Below are positions 19,201 through 26,999 of a DNA stretch of 47,788 bases, one piece after another. This DNA is from Candidatus Tenebribacter davisii (GTDB taxonomy: Bacteria; Cloacimonadota; Cloacimonadia; Cloacimonadales; TCS61), in the NCBI GenBank assembly GCA_030765535.1, contig JAVCCH010000129.1:1-47788 (forward strand), read 5' to 3'. The translations under genes were made by a program, and so were the position numbers. A model generated the notes under the pieces. That model was not told where the DNA came from, ran no database searches, and saw only the letters and a list, made by a program, of their open reading frames with translations. Numbering within the stretch: the stretch's first letter is position 1; each line of letters begins with the position of its first letter.

Positions 19201-19503
19201 AACAGCTATCACGTCACCAGAAAAGAACACTTCGTCATTAACTATTGCAAATTGGTCAGAGCGGATAGGGCCAAGTTTTTTTTGTCCTGGGATATCTTTG
19301 TATAATGCAATTTTTACAAATCCGGGTACTTTCACCGCATCACTATAATCGATTTTAGTTATTTTACCTGCTGGGATATCAGTATAGCGAACTGCTGCAT
19401 AGAGCATGTTAACCAATTTGATATCATCTCCATAAATTGCTTTACCGGTAACTTTTTCATATGCATCAACTCGTTTTACTTTTTTCCCTATAATATTATC
19501 CAT
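16276..19503 (-). CDS. Fused molybdopterin-binding and FAD-binding subunit of a xanthine dehydrogenase-family hydroxylase
   Basis: 1075 residues joining two normally separate subunits. Residues 1-~760 are the molybdenum cofactor subunit: KVTGKAIYGDD start, GGSFGGKDD (K242-D243), TAAFRGFGSPQ (R353) and KSLGEP with the catalytic base at E726. Residues ~795-1075 are the FAD subunit: VLSGGTDLI, then STIGSLQIRNRGTIGGNIVNAAP. By bovine enzyme comparison, R353 matches the substrate-orienting Arg880 and D243 falls where Glu802 lies, a conservative change. The Arg favours a purine-like or heteroaromatic substrate, but this is inference. No maturation gene (xdhC type) or transporter is adjacent. Confidence 0.92.
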   Translation of the reverse strand: MDNIIGKKVKRVDAYEKVTGKAIYGDDIKLVNMLYAAVRYTDIPAGKITKIDYSDAVKVPGFVKIALYKDIPGQKKLGPIRSDQFAIVNDEVFFSGDVIAVVAAETKESAYKATDLIQVEYEAIEGIYDPRIAIKPEARLIHPEYKSNVVIHYPLRKGNIEKGFSASDHIIERNYKTGFHEHAYIEPETITVVPDHVSKGYSVYGSIQNPFTTRKVVALFMGLNMNQINICCSTLGGSFGGKDDTVNYMACRCALLSKLTGRPVKLTYTRENSLKESYKRHPYYMNYKVGFNNDGKLKAMKINIIADSGAYSSQTFFVTWRSVVQATGPYEIENVETDIKGVYTNNTYTAAFRGFGSPQVIFAQESLMDEIAEICGISAHKIRKLNGFKQGSKTASGQILNKHTVSLNEVIDKALEKADYHNKLIEYKKHNEQTNRYKYGIGFSCSYRGCSLGAEGTDATSAIVSVQADGSIYILTGLNENGQGMRTTFSQVAAEVLGTDLEKIVFLNPQTATITDGGPTVASRGTLMGGNAVIDAAEKVKMRIFNIIKDDLKVHSIAETVWKDGTISRKDSKDNIKTIKFEAAVEKAYWSGENLSAYGWFKAPNVSWDEETGQGNAYFTYVYGAHVADIKVDTSTGKIEVTDITAAHDVGKVLNKLGAEGQVYGGVMQGFGYAVLEDYNIQDGIVKSENFDNYLIPTIKDIGNITPILIENEDDDGPFGAKSLGEPTLELTSAAINNALKVATGIQSYELPLTLEKVFLGKNLKKPSRQSQVAVHDSCKIHYKYADKLTLRITDIKTRTPKDLKDALEKLSKQELKVLSGGTDLIIESRMKTGKHTLLDISHLDELKNIKVNENEIRIGCGCTFTKIVNDENIKKHFPLLNKACSTIGSLQIRNRGTIGGNIVNAAPCADSYPPLIAYNAVFILTSKKGVRKVSADKFIIKNYKTDIQNDEILTEVVIPIPQKKYNFSYFQLGRRNAVNITRISIGILISFEEDKVNECRIVSGSLFHKPMRLGEIEEILIGKKLTKELINTIEEPLKKLIDDEIGKRWSSVYKMPVFVNMTRDALTEIIEQRG

Positions 19504-19692
19504 ATAAACCTCTTTTTAGAATTTAAACATAAAGCAAATTTTATTTTAATAAGATTAAGGTCAAATCTTTAATTTAATGTAGTTTTAACATTAGTTGAAA
19601 ATTCATTTTATTGACAAAGAAAACTATGAAAGAAAAATTAGTTACATTCATTTTTTATATTTATTTCAATATTTTTCAATGTGGAGGAAAAA

Positions 19693-22600
19693 ATGAAAAA
19701 AGGAATCTTGCTGTTATTGGTCATTATTCCATTGGGTTTATCTGCAAATTTTAATGTAAGATCTACATCTTTAACTAAACTTGAAGCAAATTATGAAGTG
19801 AACAGTTATAATATTTATCAGGAAAATAGATTTTCACATCTAAATTTCAGAGATTTTGGAAGTCAGCAAATTCCGGGTGCACCGGAGCTCCCATTTAAAG
19901 AGTTCTGTGTAGGTGTACCGCCTAATGGGAATATTGAAGTGATTATTATTTCAATAGAAAAGGAAACGATTAAACTGGAAAAGAAACTATCACCGGTACC
20001 ACGAATTGTATCATCAGGTAAAACCTCAGATTACGTTTACGAAATTGATCAAAAGTTGTATGATGAACAGTCAAATAAATTCATTCAGATAATGCAAAAT
20101 TCTAAATACAGATTTAATAATATTGTTCCCATTAGATTTTATCCAGTTATATATGACCAGAATACAAATGAGATAACGATCTGCAAAAAGATCAATTTTG
20201 AGATACTGATAGATGGTGATGTAAAATTTAGAAATTATATAGAAGAAAAAAATGATATATCCCTCTCAAAATTAATAGTGAATTATGATCAGGCAAAATA
20301 CTGGAAAGAATCAAAACCTGCTATCATCAATAAAATGCCGTTTGAAAAATCCGATTTCTGGTATAAATTTAAAACTGATAAATCTGGATGGTTTGAAATT
20401 CCTTATCAAGATCTGCAGATATTACCGGAATTTTGTCAACCATCTCAGATTAGAATGTTATCAATGGTAAAAAACCAACTTAGTGGTAAAACAAAATTTG
20501 AACTGAAGAAAATTCCAATTTATATTGATGCTAAAGATGATGACTCTTTTGTAAAAGGTGATAGAATATTATTTGAACGAATACAATCCTCTAACAAGGA
20601 GAATTATTTTCAAAATGAAATAACTTTCTGGATCACATTTGGAGGAGATTTCCAGGGTGAACCAATTCGATTGGAAGATCATCTCAGCTTATCATATTAT
20701 AATTCAATTACAGAATTCAAGAAAAAAGAAATATCAGAAGCTCAGAACTCTCGTGAAAGTGTGGATGGTATTATCATATATCCTGGTGATCTTACATCAA
20801 GTCAAACTAATGTGTTTGCTACTCAGGCACAAAATTTTGCTCTACTTCATCCTGATATGAGTTTCACTATGAAAAGTCAGTCTGATATATTTGATGAATT
20901 CGGTGGTAATCCAGACCAGCAAGCTATTGAGGATTACCTTGAACTTGAATTCTATGGTGATGGCTCTCCGGAGTATCCCGGCCGTCCGGAAATGGAATAT
21001 GTGATTTTATTGGGATCAGGTATTCATGATTGGAATCCGCAGAATGAAAAAAATAAAATAATAGTTGCTATAGTACCAAATTCAGTAGCAAGTGATGACG
21101 AGTTTGTAGATTTCAATGATGATGATAGACCGGATCTGATCATTGGCAGAATCCCGGCAAAAAATGATGAAATGATGGATTATTATCTCCAGAGAGTTCA
21201 GGATTACATTCAATATCCAACTCCTGGATTTTGGCGAAATGAATTGTTGTTCCTGGCGGATGATGAACATAAAGGAGATATTTTAGAAGGGTGTTACTAT
21301 GAAAGTGGGCTAAATCATACTGCTCGAGCTCAAAATACTGAAGATTTCATCACTGATACAGTAATTGTAGATAAAGTGTTGGGAATTGAATTTGGTTTTG
21401 ATGAATATCAAAATAAGCCGGAAGCTCGTATGGCTCAGATGGAGAAGATCAATCAGGGAAAACTGATCTGGTATTTCATTGGTCATGGTAATGAAGATGT
21501 CTTAGGTGATGAAGATTATTTTAGAGCCTCTCTTCATATGGATCTACTGGATAATTTAGAACATTTACCACTATTCCTGGCAGCATCCTGTGAAGTTGGG
21601 AAATTTGATAATACCGAAATTGACTGTATTTCAGAGAAATTTCTCTTTCATGAAAGTGGAGGGTCAATTGCTTCAATTGCAGCAACAGCTAAGGTAAGTG
21701 GTGGCGCAAATACAATTTTAATGAAGCATATAATTAAAAATATCACTGATGAACGATTAGATATTGGAAATGCGTTAAGAGATGCTAAACTTAATTCAAA
21801 TGCCGGATTAATAAATAGTCAGTTTTTTAATATTATGGGTGATCCCATTCTTAATGTACTTCTACCTTTAACTACTGGGAATATTACTGGAATACCTGAT
21901 AGTGTTCAAGCTAGACAAACGATAAACCTGGCTGGAGATTATGAAAATCCGGTTAATGAGGTTGGTGAAGCCAGGATCTATGAATCAAAATATGCTCAAC
22001 ATTATGAAAATACTCTCATTACACCCAGTCGAATATATCACTATATTGTAGATTATACTAGTAATGGTCATACGTTTTATTTTGGTAATACTGAAATAGA
22101 TGATGGCGTATATAATACCCAGTTCATTGTACCGGATGATGTTCATTCCGGTGAAGAAGGCAGGATATTGAACTATGTTTTCGATAATAATGAACAAACA
22201 GATTTTCTGAACTGCTATCTGCCTATGAAACTTAGCAGTATTCCCGTTTTTGCTCCCAGTACTGGCTCTCCGGTTGTCCAATTATGGCTGGATTCACCCT
22301 CATTTATTGCTGGAGACTTTGTATCTACAGAACCAACCTTAATTGCACACATTGAGGATGAAAATGGAATAAATATTCTTGGCTCATCAGGACATTGTAT
22401 TTTACTTATTATTGATGGTTCTATATCTCCAATTGATATTACTGACGGATTTATCTATAGTGCTGGTTCTGCTACTGAAGGAGAACTTACCTGGCAGCTG
22501 GATGATCTTGCTGAGGGTAATCACGTAATTGAGCTGATCGTATTTGATAACTATAACAATCCAACAGTTGCACAAACTAATTTTGTTTGTAAAAAAAGTG

Positions 22601-22902
22601 GGAAAGTCTCAATTGAGCAAATGCTTCCTTACCCTAATCCCATGAAAAATGGTGGGCATTTCACATTTGTTGTTACCGAAGATTCTGATATTACGATCAC
22701 GATCTATACACTTACCGGTAGGAAGATAAAAACAATAAAGCAGTTAAATTGCTCAGCTGGATATAATCAGGTTCAGTGGAATGGAAAAGATGCAGAAGGA
22801 GATACCATTGCCAATAATACTTATTTCTACAAAATTAAAGCTAAACAATTGAATACAGATAAAATTACTGAAAAAATTGGCAAATTGATAATTTTAAAGT
22901 AG
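19693..22902 (+). CDS. C25 (gingipain/PorU-like) cysteine peptidase with C-terminal sorting domain
   Basis: 1069 residues. A GTG 12 bases upstream is in frame but overlaps the GGAGG site (19683-19687) of the ATG at 19693, so I start there; a signal peptide follows (MKKGILLLLVIIPLGLSA). After a propeptide-like region (QQIPGAPELPFKEF), the caspase-fold domain contains DLIIGRIPAK, the catalytic His598 in YFIGHGNE and Cys633 in AASCEVGKFD, then NIMGDPILN. The C-terminus (PYPNPMKNGG...NNTYFYKIKA...KLIILK) is a FlgD-like sorting domain. PorU, the type IX sortase, and gingipain-type proteases share this layout. The ASCE..KFD context resembles PorU, but both roles remain possible. It is divergent from the hydroxylase operon. 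Confidence 0.88.
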   Translation: MKKGILLLLVIIPLGLSANFNVRSTSLTKLEANYEVNSYNIYQENRFSHLNFRDFGSQQIPGAPELPFKEFCVGVPPNGNIEVIIISIEKETIKLEKKLSPVPRIVSSGKTSDYVYEIDQKLYDEQSNKFIQIMQNSKYRFNNIVPIRFYPVIYDQNTNEITICKKINFEILIDGDVKFRNYIEEKNDISLSKLIVNYDQAKYWKESKPAIINKMPFEKSDFWYKFKTDKSGWFEIPYQDLQILPEFCQPSQIRMLSMVKNQLSGKTKFELKKIPIYIDAKDDDSFVKGDRILFERIQSSNKENYFQNEITFWITFGGDFQGEPIRLEDHLSLSYYNSITEFKKKEISEAQNSRESVDGIIIYPGDLTSSQTNVFATQAQNFALLHPDMSFTMKSQSDIFDEFGGNPDQQAIEDYLELEFYGDGSPEYPGRPEMEYVILLGSGIHDWNPQNEKNKIIVAIVPNSVASDDEFVDFNDDDRPDLIIGRIPAKNDEMMDYYLQRVQDYIQYPTPGFWRNELLFLADDEHKGDILEGCYYESGLNHTARAQNTEDFITDTVIVDKVLGIEFGFDEYQNKPEARMAQMEKINQGKLIWYFIGHGNEDVLGDEDYFRASLHMDLLDNLEHLPLFLAASCEVGKFDNTEIDCISEKFLFHESGGSIASIAATAKVSGGANTILMKHIIKNITDERLDIGNALRDAKLNSNAGLINSQFFNIMGDPILNVLLPLTTGNITGIPDSVQARQTINLAGDYENPVNEVGEARIYESKYAQHYENTLITPSRIYHYIVDYTSNGHTFYFGNTEIDDGVYNTQFIVPDDVHSGEEGRILNYVFDNNEQTDFLNCYLPMKLSSIPVFAPSTGSPVVQLWLDSPSFIAGDFVSTEPTLIAHIEDENGINILGSSGHCILLIIDGSISPIDITDGFIYSAGSATEGELTWQLDDLAEGNHVIELIVFDNYNNPTVAQTNFVCKKSGKVSIEQMLPYPNPMKNGGHFTFVVTEDSDITITIYTLTGRKIKTIKQLNCSAGYNQVQWNGKDAEGDTIANNTYFYKIKAKQLNTDKITEKIGKLIILK

Positions 22903-22932
22903 AGAGTTGACAAGATACTATAATAATTTTCT

Positions 22933-22960
22933 TTTGAACAGCTTAATAGTTATATATAAT
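22933..22960 (+). promoter_or_regulatory. Candidate promoter of the EF-G paralogue operon
   Basis: A perfect TATAAT at 22955-22960 is preceded at 16 bases by TTTGAA (22933-22938). The expected start of transcription lies about 30 bases before the ATG, a normal leader length. There is no terminator after the preceding peptidase gene, so read-through is also possible. Confidence 0.45.
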
Positions 22961-22997
22961 ATTAAAGAAAAATATATAATATAAATTCGGAGGATAT

Positions 22998-25034
22998 ATG
23001 AAAAGCATTAGGAACATTGCTCTAGTTGGAGCTGTTGGTGCAGGAAAGACAAGCCTTGTTGAACAAATGTTGTTTAACTCGAAAACTATTAACAGGATTG
23101 GCAAGATCGAAGACGGCACTACGGTTATGGATTACAATCCTGAAGAAATTGAAAGGAAATCTTCAGTTTCACTGAGTATTGCAAATTTTATGTGGATGAA
23201 AAACAAGATAAATATTCTGGATGCACCAGGGTTAGTTGATTTTAGTTCAGAACAAATATCTGTTTCTCTTGCAGCAGAAACAATTATGTTTGTTGTAAAT
23301 GGAGCCTCAGAATTTGATGTTAGTCTTGAAAAATCAATTGAATTACTGGCAGACAAACCTGTAGTAAAAGGTTTTATTATTAACAGGATCGATAATGAAG
23401 GTGCTGATTTTAATAAAGCAATAGAAAGAATTAGAGAGAATACTGATTTCAATCCGACACCAATTTTAATTCCAATAGGAAGTGAACACAAGTTTGAAGG
23501 TGTTATTGATATTGCAAAAGGTAAAGCATTTAAAAATGGGGAAGAGATCGAAATTCCAGCTGATATGGCAGCTCAGGTCGAAGAGAGTAAAATGGAATTG
23601 ATGGAAGCTGTTGCAGAAAGTGATGATGCACTTCTGGAAAAGTATTTTGAAGTTGGGAAACTTACAAAAGATGAAATGACTTTAGGTTTGAAGAATGCAA
23701 TCATTCAAGGTAAATTGATGCCGGCATTTGCAACTTCTGCTACACATGATATTGGAGTTATTGATTTAATGACTGCAATTGTAGAATATTTACCATCTCC
23801 AGCTGATAGAGATGAACTTCAAGTCATTGATAATAAAGAAGAAAAGGTGATCAAGATCAGTGAAAACGGAAGCCTTTTTGCATACATATTCAAATCATTT
23901 TCCGATCCAAACGTAGGTGATATCTCTTATGTAAGAGTATTCTCAGGAAAAATGACCAGTGGCTCAGATGTTTATATCCCGGAAAAGGATAGTAAAGATA
24001 GAATTGGTTCGATGTATTTTGTAAATGGTAAAAGCAGAATAGATGCAGCTGAATTGAAAGCTGGAGATATTGGCGGATTAGTTAAAATGAAAGTTGCTCG
24101 TGGTTTTGATTCTATTGTAACTCCAAATTCTAAGCTCAGGTTCCGTCAAATCAATCTTCCCACACCGGTTTATTGGCAGAGTATTAAAGCAGCTAATCAG
24201 CATGATGAAGATAAAATTGGAGCTGCCTTAAATAAATTATTAGACGAAGATCATACCTTAAATCTTGAGATGAATCAGGAAACAGCAGAAAATATTATCT
24301 CATGTATTGGTGAACAGCAAATTACACTTTTACAAAAGAGATTAAAATCCAGATATAAGATTGAAGCAAATCTTAAAACCCCTTCTGTTCCATATAAGGA
24401 AACCATATCAGGAACAGCTGATGTAAGTTATAGACATAAAAAACAATCCGGTGGAAAAGGTCAATTTGGAGAAGTATATTTCAGAGTAAAACCACTCTCT
24501 CGCGGTGAAGGATTCCAATTTGTTAATTCTGTCGTTGGCGGCAGGATACCTACAAAATTTATTCCAGCAATTGAAAAAGGATTAGTTGAAGTTATTGGTA
24601 AAGGTATAATTTCCGGTAATCAGATCGTTGATATTTGTGTTGATGTTTATGATGGTAGTTATCATGATGTTGATTCATCAGAAATGGCTTTTAAAATTGC
24701 TTCCTGGAATGCACTGAGAAAAGCTTTTGATAAGGCCAAACCCATTCTTCTTGAACCAGTGCATAATGTCCAAATTATTATCCCGGATGAATATATGGGT
24801 GATGTTATGGGCGATATCTCTACCAGAAGAGGTAAAATTCAGGGAATGGAAAAACAAAGTAAAAAACAGATTCTCAATGCTGAAATGCCATTGTCAGAAT
24901 TGATGGGTTATTATCCTGCTCTAAAATCACTTACACAAGGACGTGGTAAATTCACTCAAGAGTTCTCGCACTATGAGAAAGTTCCACATGAAATCGCCGT
25001 GAAAGTAATTGCTGAAGCAAATAAAGAAGATTAG
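22998..25034 (+). CDS. EF-G-like translational GTPase paralogue
   Basis: 678 residues with full EF-G length and domain order: GTP domain, domain II, and domains III-V recognisable by YRHKKQSGGKGQFGEVYFRV and the GDISTRRGKIQGME segment. The P-loop is GAVGAGKTS (residues 11-19). Three G-domain motifs differ from canonical EF-G: switch I RGITI reads KSSVS; the DTPGH motif is DAPGL, so the catalytic His is Leu79; and NKxD is N129-R-I-D132. This marks a paralogue, similar to the EF-G2/EF-G-like class, rather than the main translocase. A role on the ribosome is inferred from the fold. It heads a run into yebC and ruvCA. Confidence 0.85.
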   Translation: MKSIRNIALVGAVGAGKTSLVEQMLFNSKTINRIGKIEDGTTVMDYNPEEIERKSSVSLSIANFMWMKNKINILDAPGLVDFSSEQISVSLAAETIMFVVNGASEFDVSLEKSIELLADKPVVKGFIINRIDNEGADFNKAIERIRENTDFNPTPILIPIGSEHKFEGVIDIAKGKAFKNGEEIEIPADMAAQVEESKMELMEAVAESDDALLEKYFEVGKLTKDEMTLGLKNAIIQGKLMPAFATSATHDIGVIDLMTAIVEYLPSPADRDELQVIDNKEEKVIKISENGSLFAYIFKSFSDPNVGDISYVRVFSGKMTSGSDVYIPEKDSKDRIGSMYFVNGKSRIDAAELKAGDIGGLVKMKVARGFDSIVTPNSKLRFRQINLPTPVYWQSIKAANQHDEDKIGAALNKLLDEDHTLNLEMNQETAENIISCIGEQQITLLQKRLKSRYKIEANLKTPSVPYKETISGTADVSYRHKKQSGGKGQFGEVYFRVKPLSRGEGFQFVNSVVGGRIPTKFIPAIEKGLVEVIGKGIISGNQIVDICVDVYDGSYHDVDSSEMAFKIASWNALRKAFDKAKPILLEPVHNVQIIIPDEYMGDVMGDISTRRGKIQGMEKQSKKQILNAEMPLSELMGYYPALKSLTQGRGKFTQEFSHYEKVPHEIAVKVIAEANKED

Positions 25035-25040
25035 ATAATC

Positions 25041-25084
25041 AATAAGACCTGCGATAATTTGTCGTGGGTCTTATTATTTGGAGG
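25041..25084 (+). promoter_or_regulatory. Stem-loop ending at the yebC ribosome-binding site
   Basis: AATAAGACC (25041-25049) pairs perfectly with GGTCTTATT (25067-25075), five bases before GGAGG (25080-25084) of yebC. A short inner CGA/TCG stem may extend it. Weak T content follows, so it could be a leaky terminator, an intercistronic stability stem or a translational control element. Confidence 0.45.
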
Positions 25085-25094
25085 ATTGTATAAT

Positions 25095-25844
25095 ATGTCT
25101 GGTCATAGTAAATGGAGTTCCATAAAACATAAAAAAGGTGCTGCGGATGCTAAACGTGGTAAAATATTTACAAAATTGGTAAAAGAGATCATCGTCGCCG
25201 CAAAAGAAGGTGGTGGTGATATTGAAATTAATCCACGCTTAAGATTAGCTGTCTCTACTGCTAAAGGCTCAAATATGCCTAATTCTAATATTGAAAGGGC
25301 TATTAAAAGAGGTACTGGAGAATTAGACGGTGTTAGTTATGAAAACCTTACTTATGAAGGATATGGCCATAATGGAGTAGCAATTATAGTAGAAACCCTT
25401 ACTGACAATAAACAGCGTACAGTCGCAGATGTTAGACACATTTTCTCAAAGTATGGTGGAAATTTAGCTGAGAACGGTTCTGTGTCTTGGATGTTTGAGC
25501 AGAAAGGATTGATCGCTATTCCTGAAGATGATCTTGATGAAGATAAGGTTATGATGGCTTCACTTGATGCAGGTGCTGAAGATTTTGTAGTTGAAGAAGG
25601 GAATTTCAATATTTATACTGCTTATTCAGAGTTGCATAGTGTTCTTAAAAAATTGGAAGATTCCAACTACAAGATCGAAAAAGCCGAACTGACCCGAATT
25701 CCAAAAAACACAGTAAATGCAGATGATGTAGCAGAAAAATTGCTTAAGTTAATTGATAATCTGGAAGATTGTGATGATGTTCAGAAAGTATATGCAAACT
25801 TTGAGATATCAGATGAAGTATTTGAAAGGTTATCAGAAGATTGA
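25095..25844 (+). CDS. yebC: YebC/PmpR family protein
   Basis: About 249 residues, the family's usual size, beginning with the hallmark MSGHSKWSSIKHKKGAADA. An in-frame ATG 36 bases upstream would add a non-conserved MSWVLLFGGLYN leader that lies in the stem-loop, whereas GGAGG precedes the 25095 ATG by ten bases. YebC-family proteins were long called DNA-binding regulators; members have since been linked to relieving ribosome stalling at proline stretches. It sits between an EF-G paralogue and ruvC; yebC-ruvC-ruvA adjacency is common in bacteria. Its TGA stop overlaps the TTG start of ruvC. Confidence 0.94.
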   Translation: MSGHSKWSSIKHKKGAADAKRGKIFTKLVKEIIVAAKEGGGDIEINPRLRLAVSTAKGSNMPNSNIERAIKRGTGELDGVSYENLTYEGYGHNGVAIIVETLTDNKQRTVADVRHIFSKYGGNLAENGSVSWMFEQKGLIAIPEDDLDEDKVMMASLDAGAEDFVVEEGNFNIYTAYSELHSVLKKLEDSNYKIEKAELTRIPKNTVNADDVAEKLLKLIDNLEDCDDVQKVYANFEISDEVFERLSED

Positions 25845-26323
25845 TAATTCTTGGAATAGATCCTGGTAGTTATAATGTGGGATATGGAATCCTGCAGGTT
25901 GAAAAACGTAAGATCATAGCTGCTGGATGTGGTACGATAAAGGTAAAACAAAAATTACAATTAGCAGAAAGATTGGTGCAAATACATTCTGAAGTCGCTA
26001 AAATTTTAACTGAATACAAACCTGATATTGCCGCGATAGAAACTATTTTTTATGGTAAAAATATAAAATCTGCATTTACTTTAGGTCATGCCAGAGGAGT
26101 GATAATGCTGGCTATAGCTCAACAACATGTTGAAATAGCAGGATATTCTCCCAGAGAAGTAAAGAAATCGGTTGTGGGAAATGGAAATGCATCGAAAGAA
26201 CAAGTTGAATATATGATCCAGAAAATCCTGAACTTAAGTAATAAACCCAAAACACAGGATGCTTCGGATGCTTTAGCAATTGCCTTATGCCATTTCAACA
26301 GAAATAAGTTTAAAATCAAATAA
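25841..26323 (+). CDS. ruvC: Holliday junction resolvase RuvC
   Basis: 160 residues. RuvC cuts Holliday junctions symmetrically during recombination, guided by RuvAB. The four acidic catalytic residues match E. coli in spacing: D7 (LGIDPGSYN), E67 (IETIFYGKN), D140 and D143 (QDASDALAIA). The start is TTG; the first aspartate is only six residues later and no other start would keep it. The four-base overlap with the yebC stop indicates coupling. ruvA follows after about 65 bases. Confidence 0.96.
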   Translation: MIILGIDPGSYNVGYGILQVEKRKIIAAGCGTIKVKQKLQLAERLVQIHSEVAKILTEYKPDIAAIETIFYGKNIKSAFTLGHARGVIMLAIAQQHVEIAGYSPREVKKSVVGNGNASKEQVEYMIQKILNLSNKPKTQDASDALAIALCHFNRNKFKIK

Positions 26324-26387
26324 ATGTGGACATTATTGTTATTAATTTCTATATGTAATTGATGAATTTTAATATAAGAGGGTAAAC

Positions 26388-26999
26388 ATGTATTCTTACC
26401 TAAAAGGAATATTAACAGAAAAAGATCCGACGATCATTGTTATTGATTGTAATGGTATAGGATATGAATTACTGATCCCATTAAGTACTTTTGATAAATT
26501 ACCTGGGATTGGAAGTGAAGTTAAAATACTTGTTCACTACTCATTCAACGAATCGGATGGTGTCAGGTTATTTGGATTTTATTCAAATGAAGAGAAAGCA
26601 CTTTTCAGACAGTTGATTAATATTTCTAAAGTTGGTCCAAAGTTAGCCCTTTCCGTTCTATCAGGATTATCTGTAGTAGATCTCCTTCGTGCAATACAAA
26701 TAGGTGACGTAAAATTGATCTCTACAATACACGGAATCGGGAAGAAATCTGCAGAACGTCTTGTGATTGAATTGAAAGATAAAGTTGGAAATATTTCTAA
26801 TATATCTTTGGGAAGCGATTATTCAGAAGCTGATACAGAAATAACTCAAGATGCAGAAACAGCTCTTCTTACTTTAGGATACAAACGCTATGATATTAGA
26901 AAAATTATTTTTAAGCTGATGAAAGATAATGACTATACGTCATCAGAAGAGATAACTAAAGCAGCAATAAAGGCTTTATATAAAAAACGAAATATATGA
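26388..26999 (+). CDS. ruvA: Holliday junction branch-migration protein RuvA
   Basis: 203 residues. RuvA tetramers bind four-way junctions and load the RuvB motor. The N-terminal OB fold (MYSYLKGILTEKDPT) is followed by two helix-hairpin-helix motifs (INISKVGPKLALSVLSG and ISTIHGIGKKSAERLVIELKDK) and a C-terminal RuvB-contact domain (ETALLTLGYKRYDIRKII). ruvB is not in this window. The stop overlaps the ATG of rsmB by four bases. Confidence 0.96.
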   Translation: MYSYLKGILTEKDPTIIVIDCNGIGYELLIPLSTFDKLPGIGSEVKILVHYSFNESDGVRLFGFYSNEEKALFRQLINISKVGPKLALSVLSGLSVVDLLRAIQIGDVKLISTIHGIGKKSAERLVIELKDKVGNISNISLGSDYSEADTEITQDAETALLTLGYKRYDIRKIIFKLMKDNDYTSSEEITKAAIKALYKKRNI

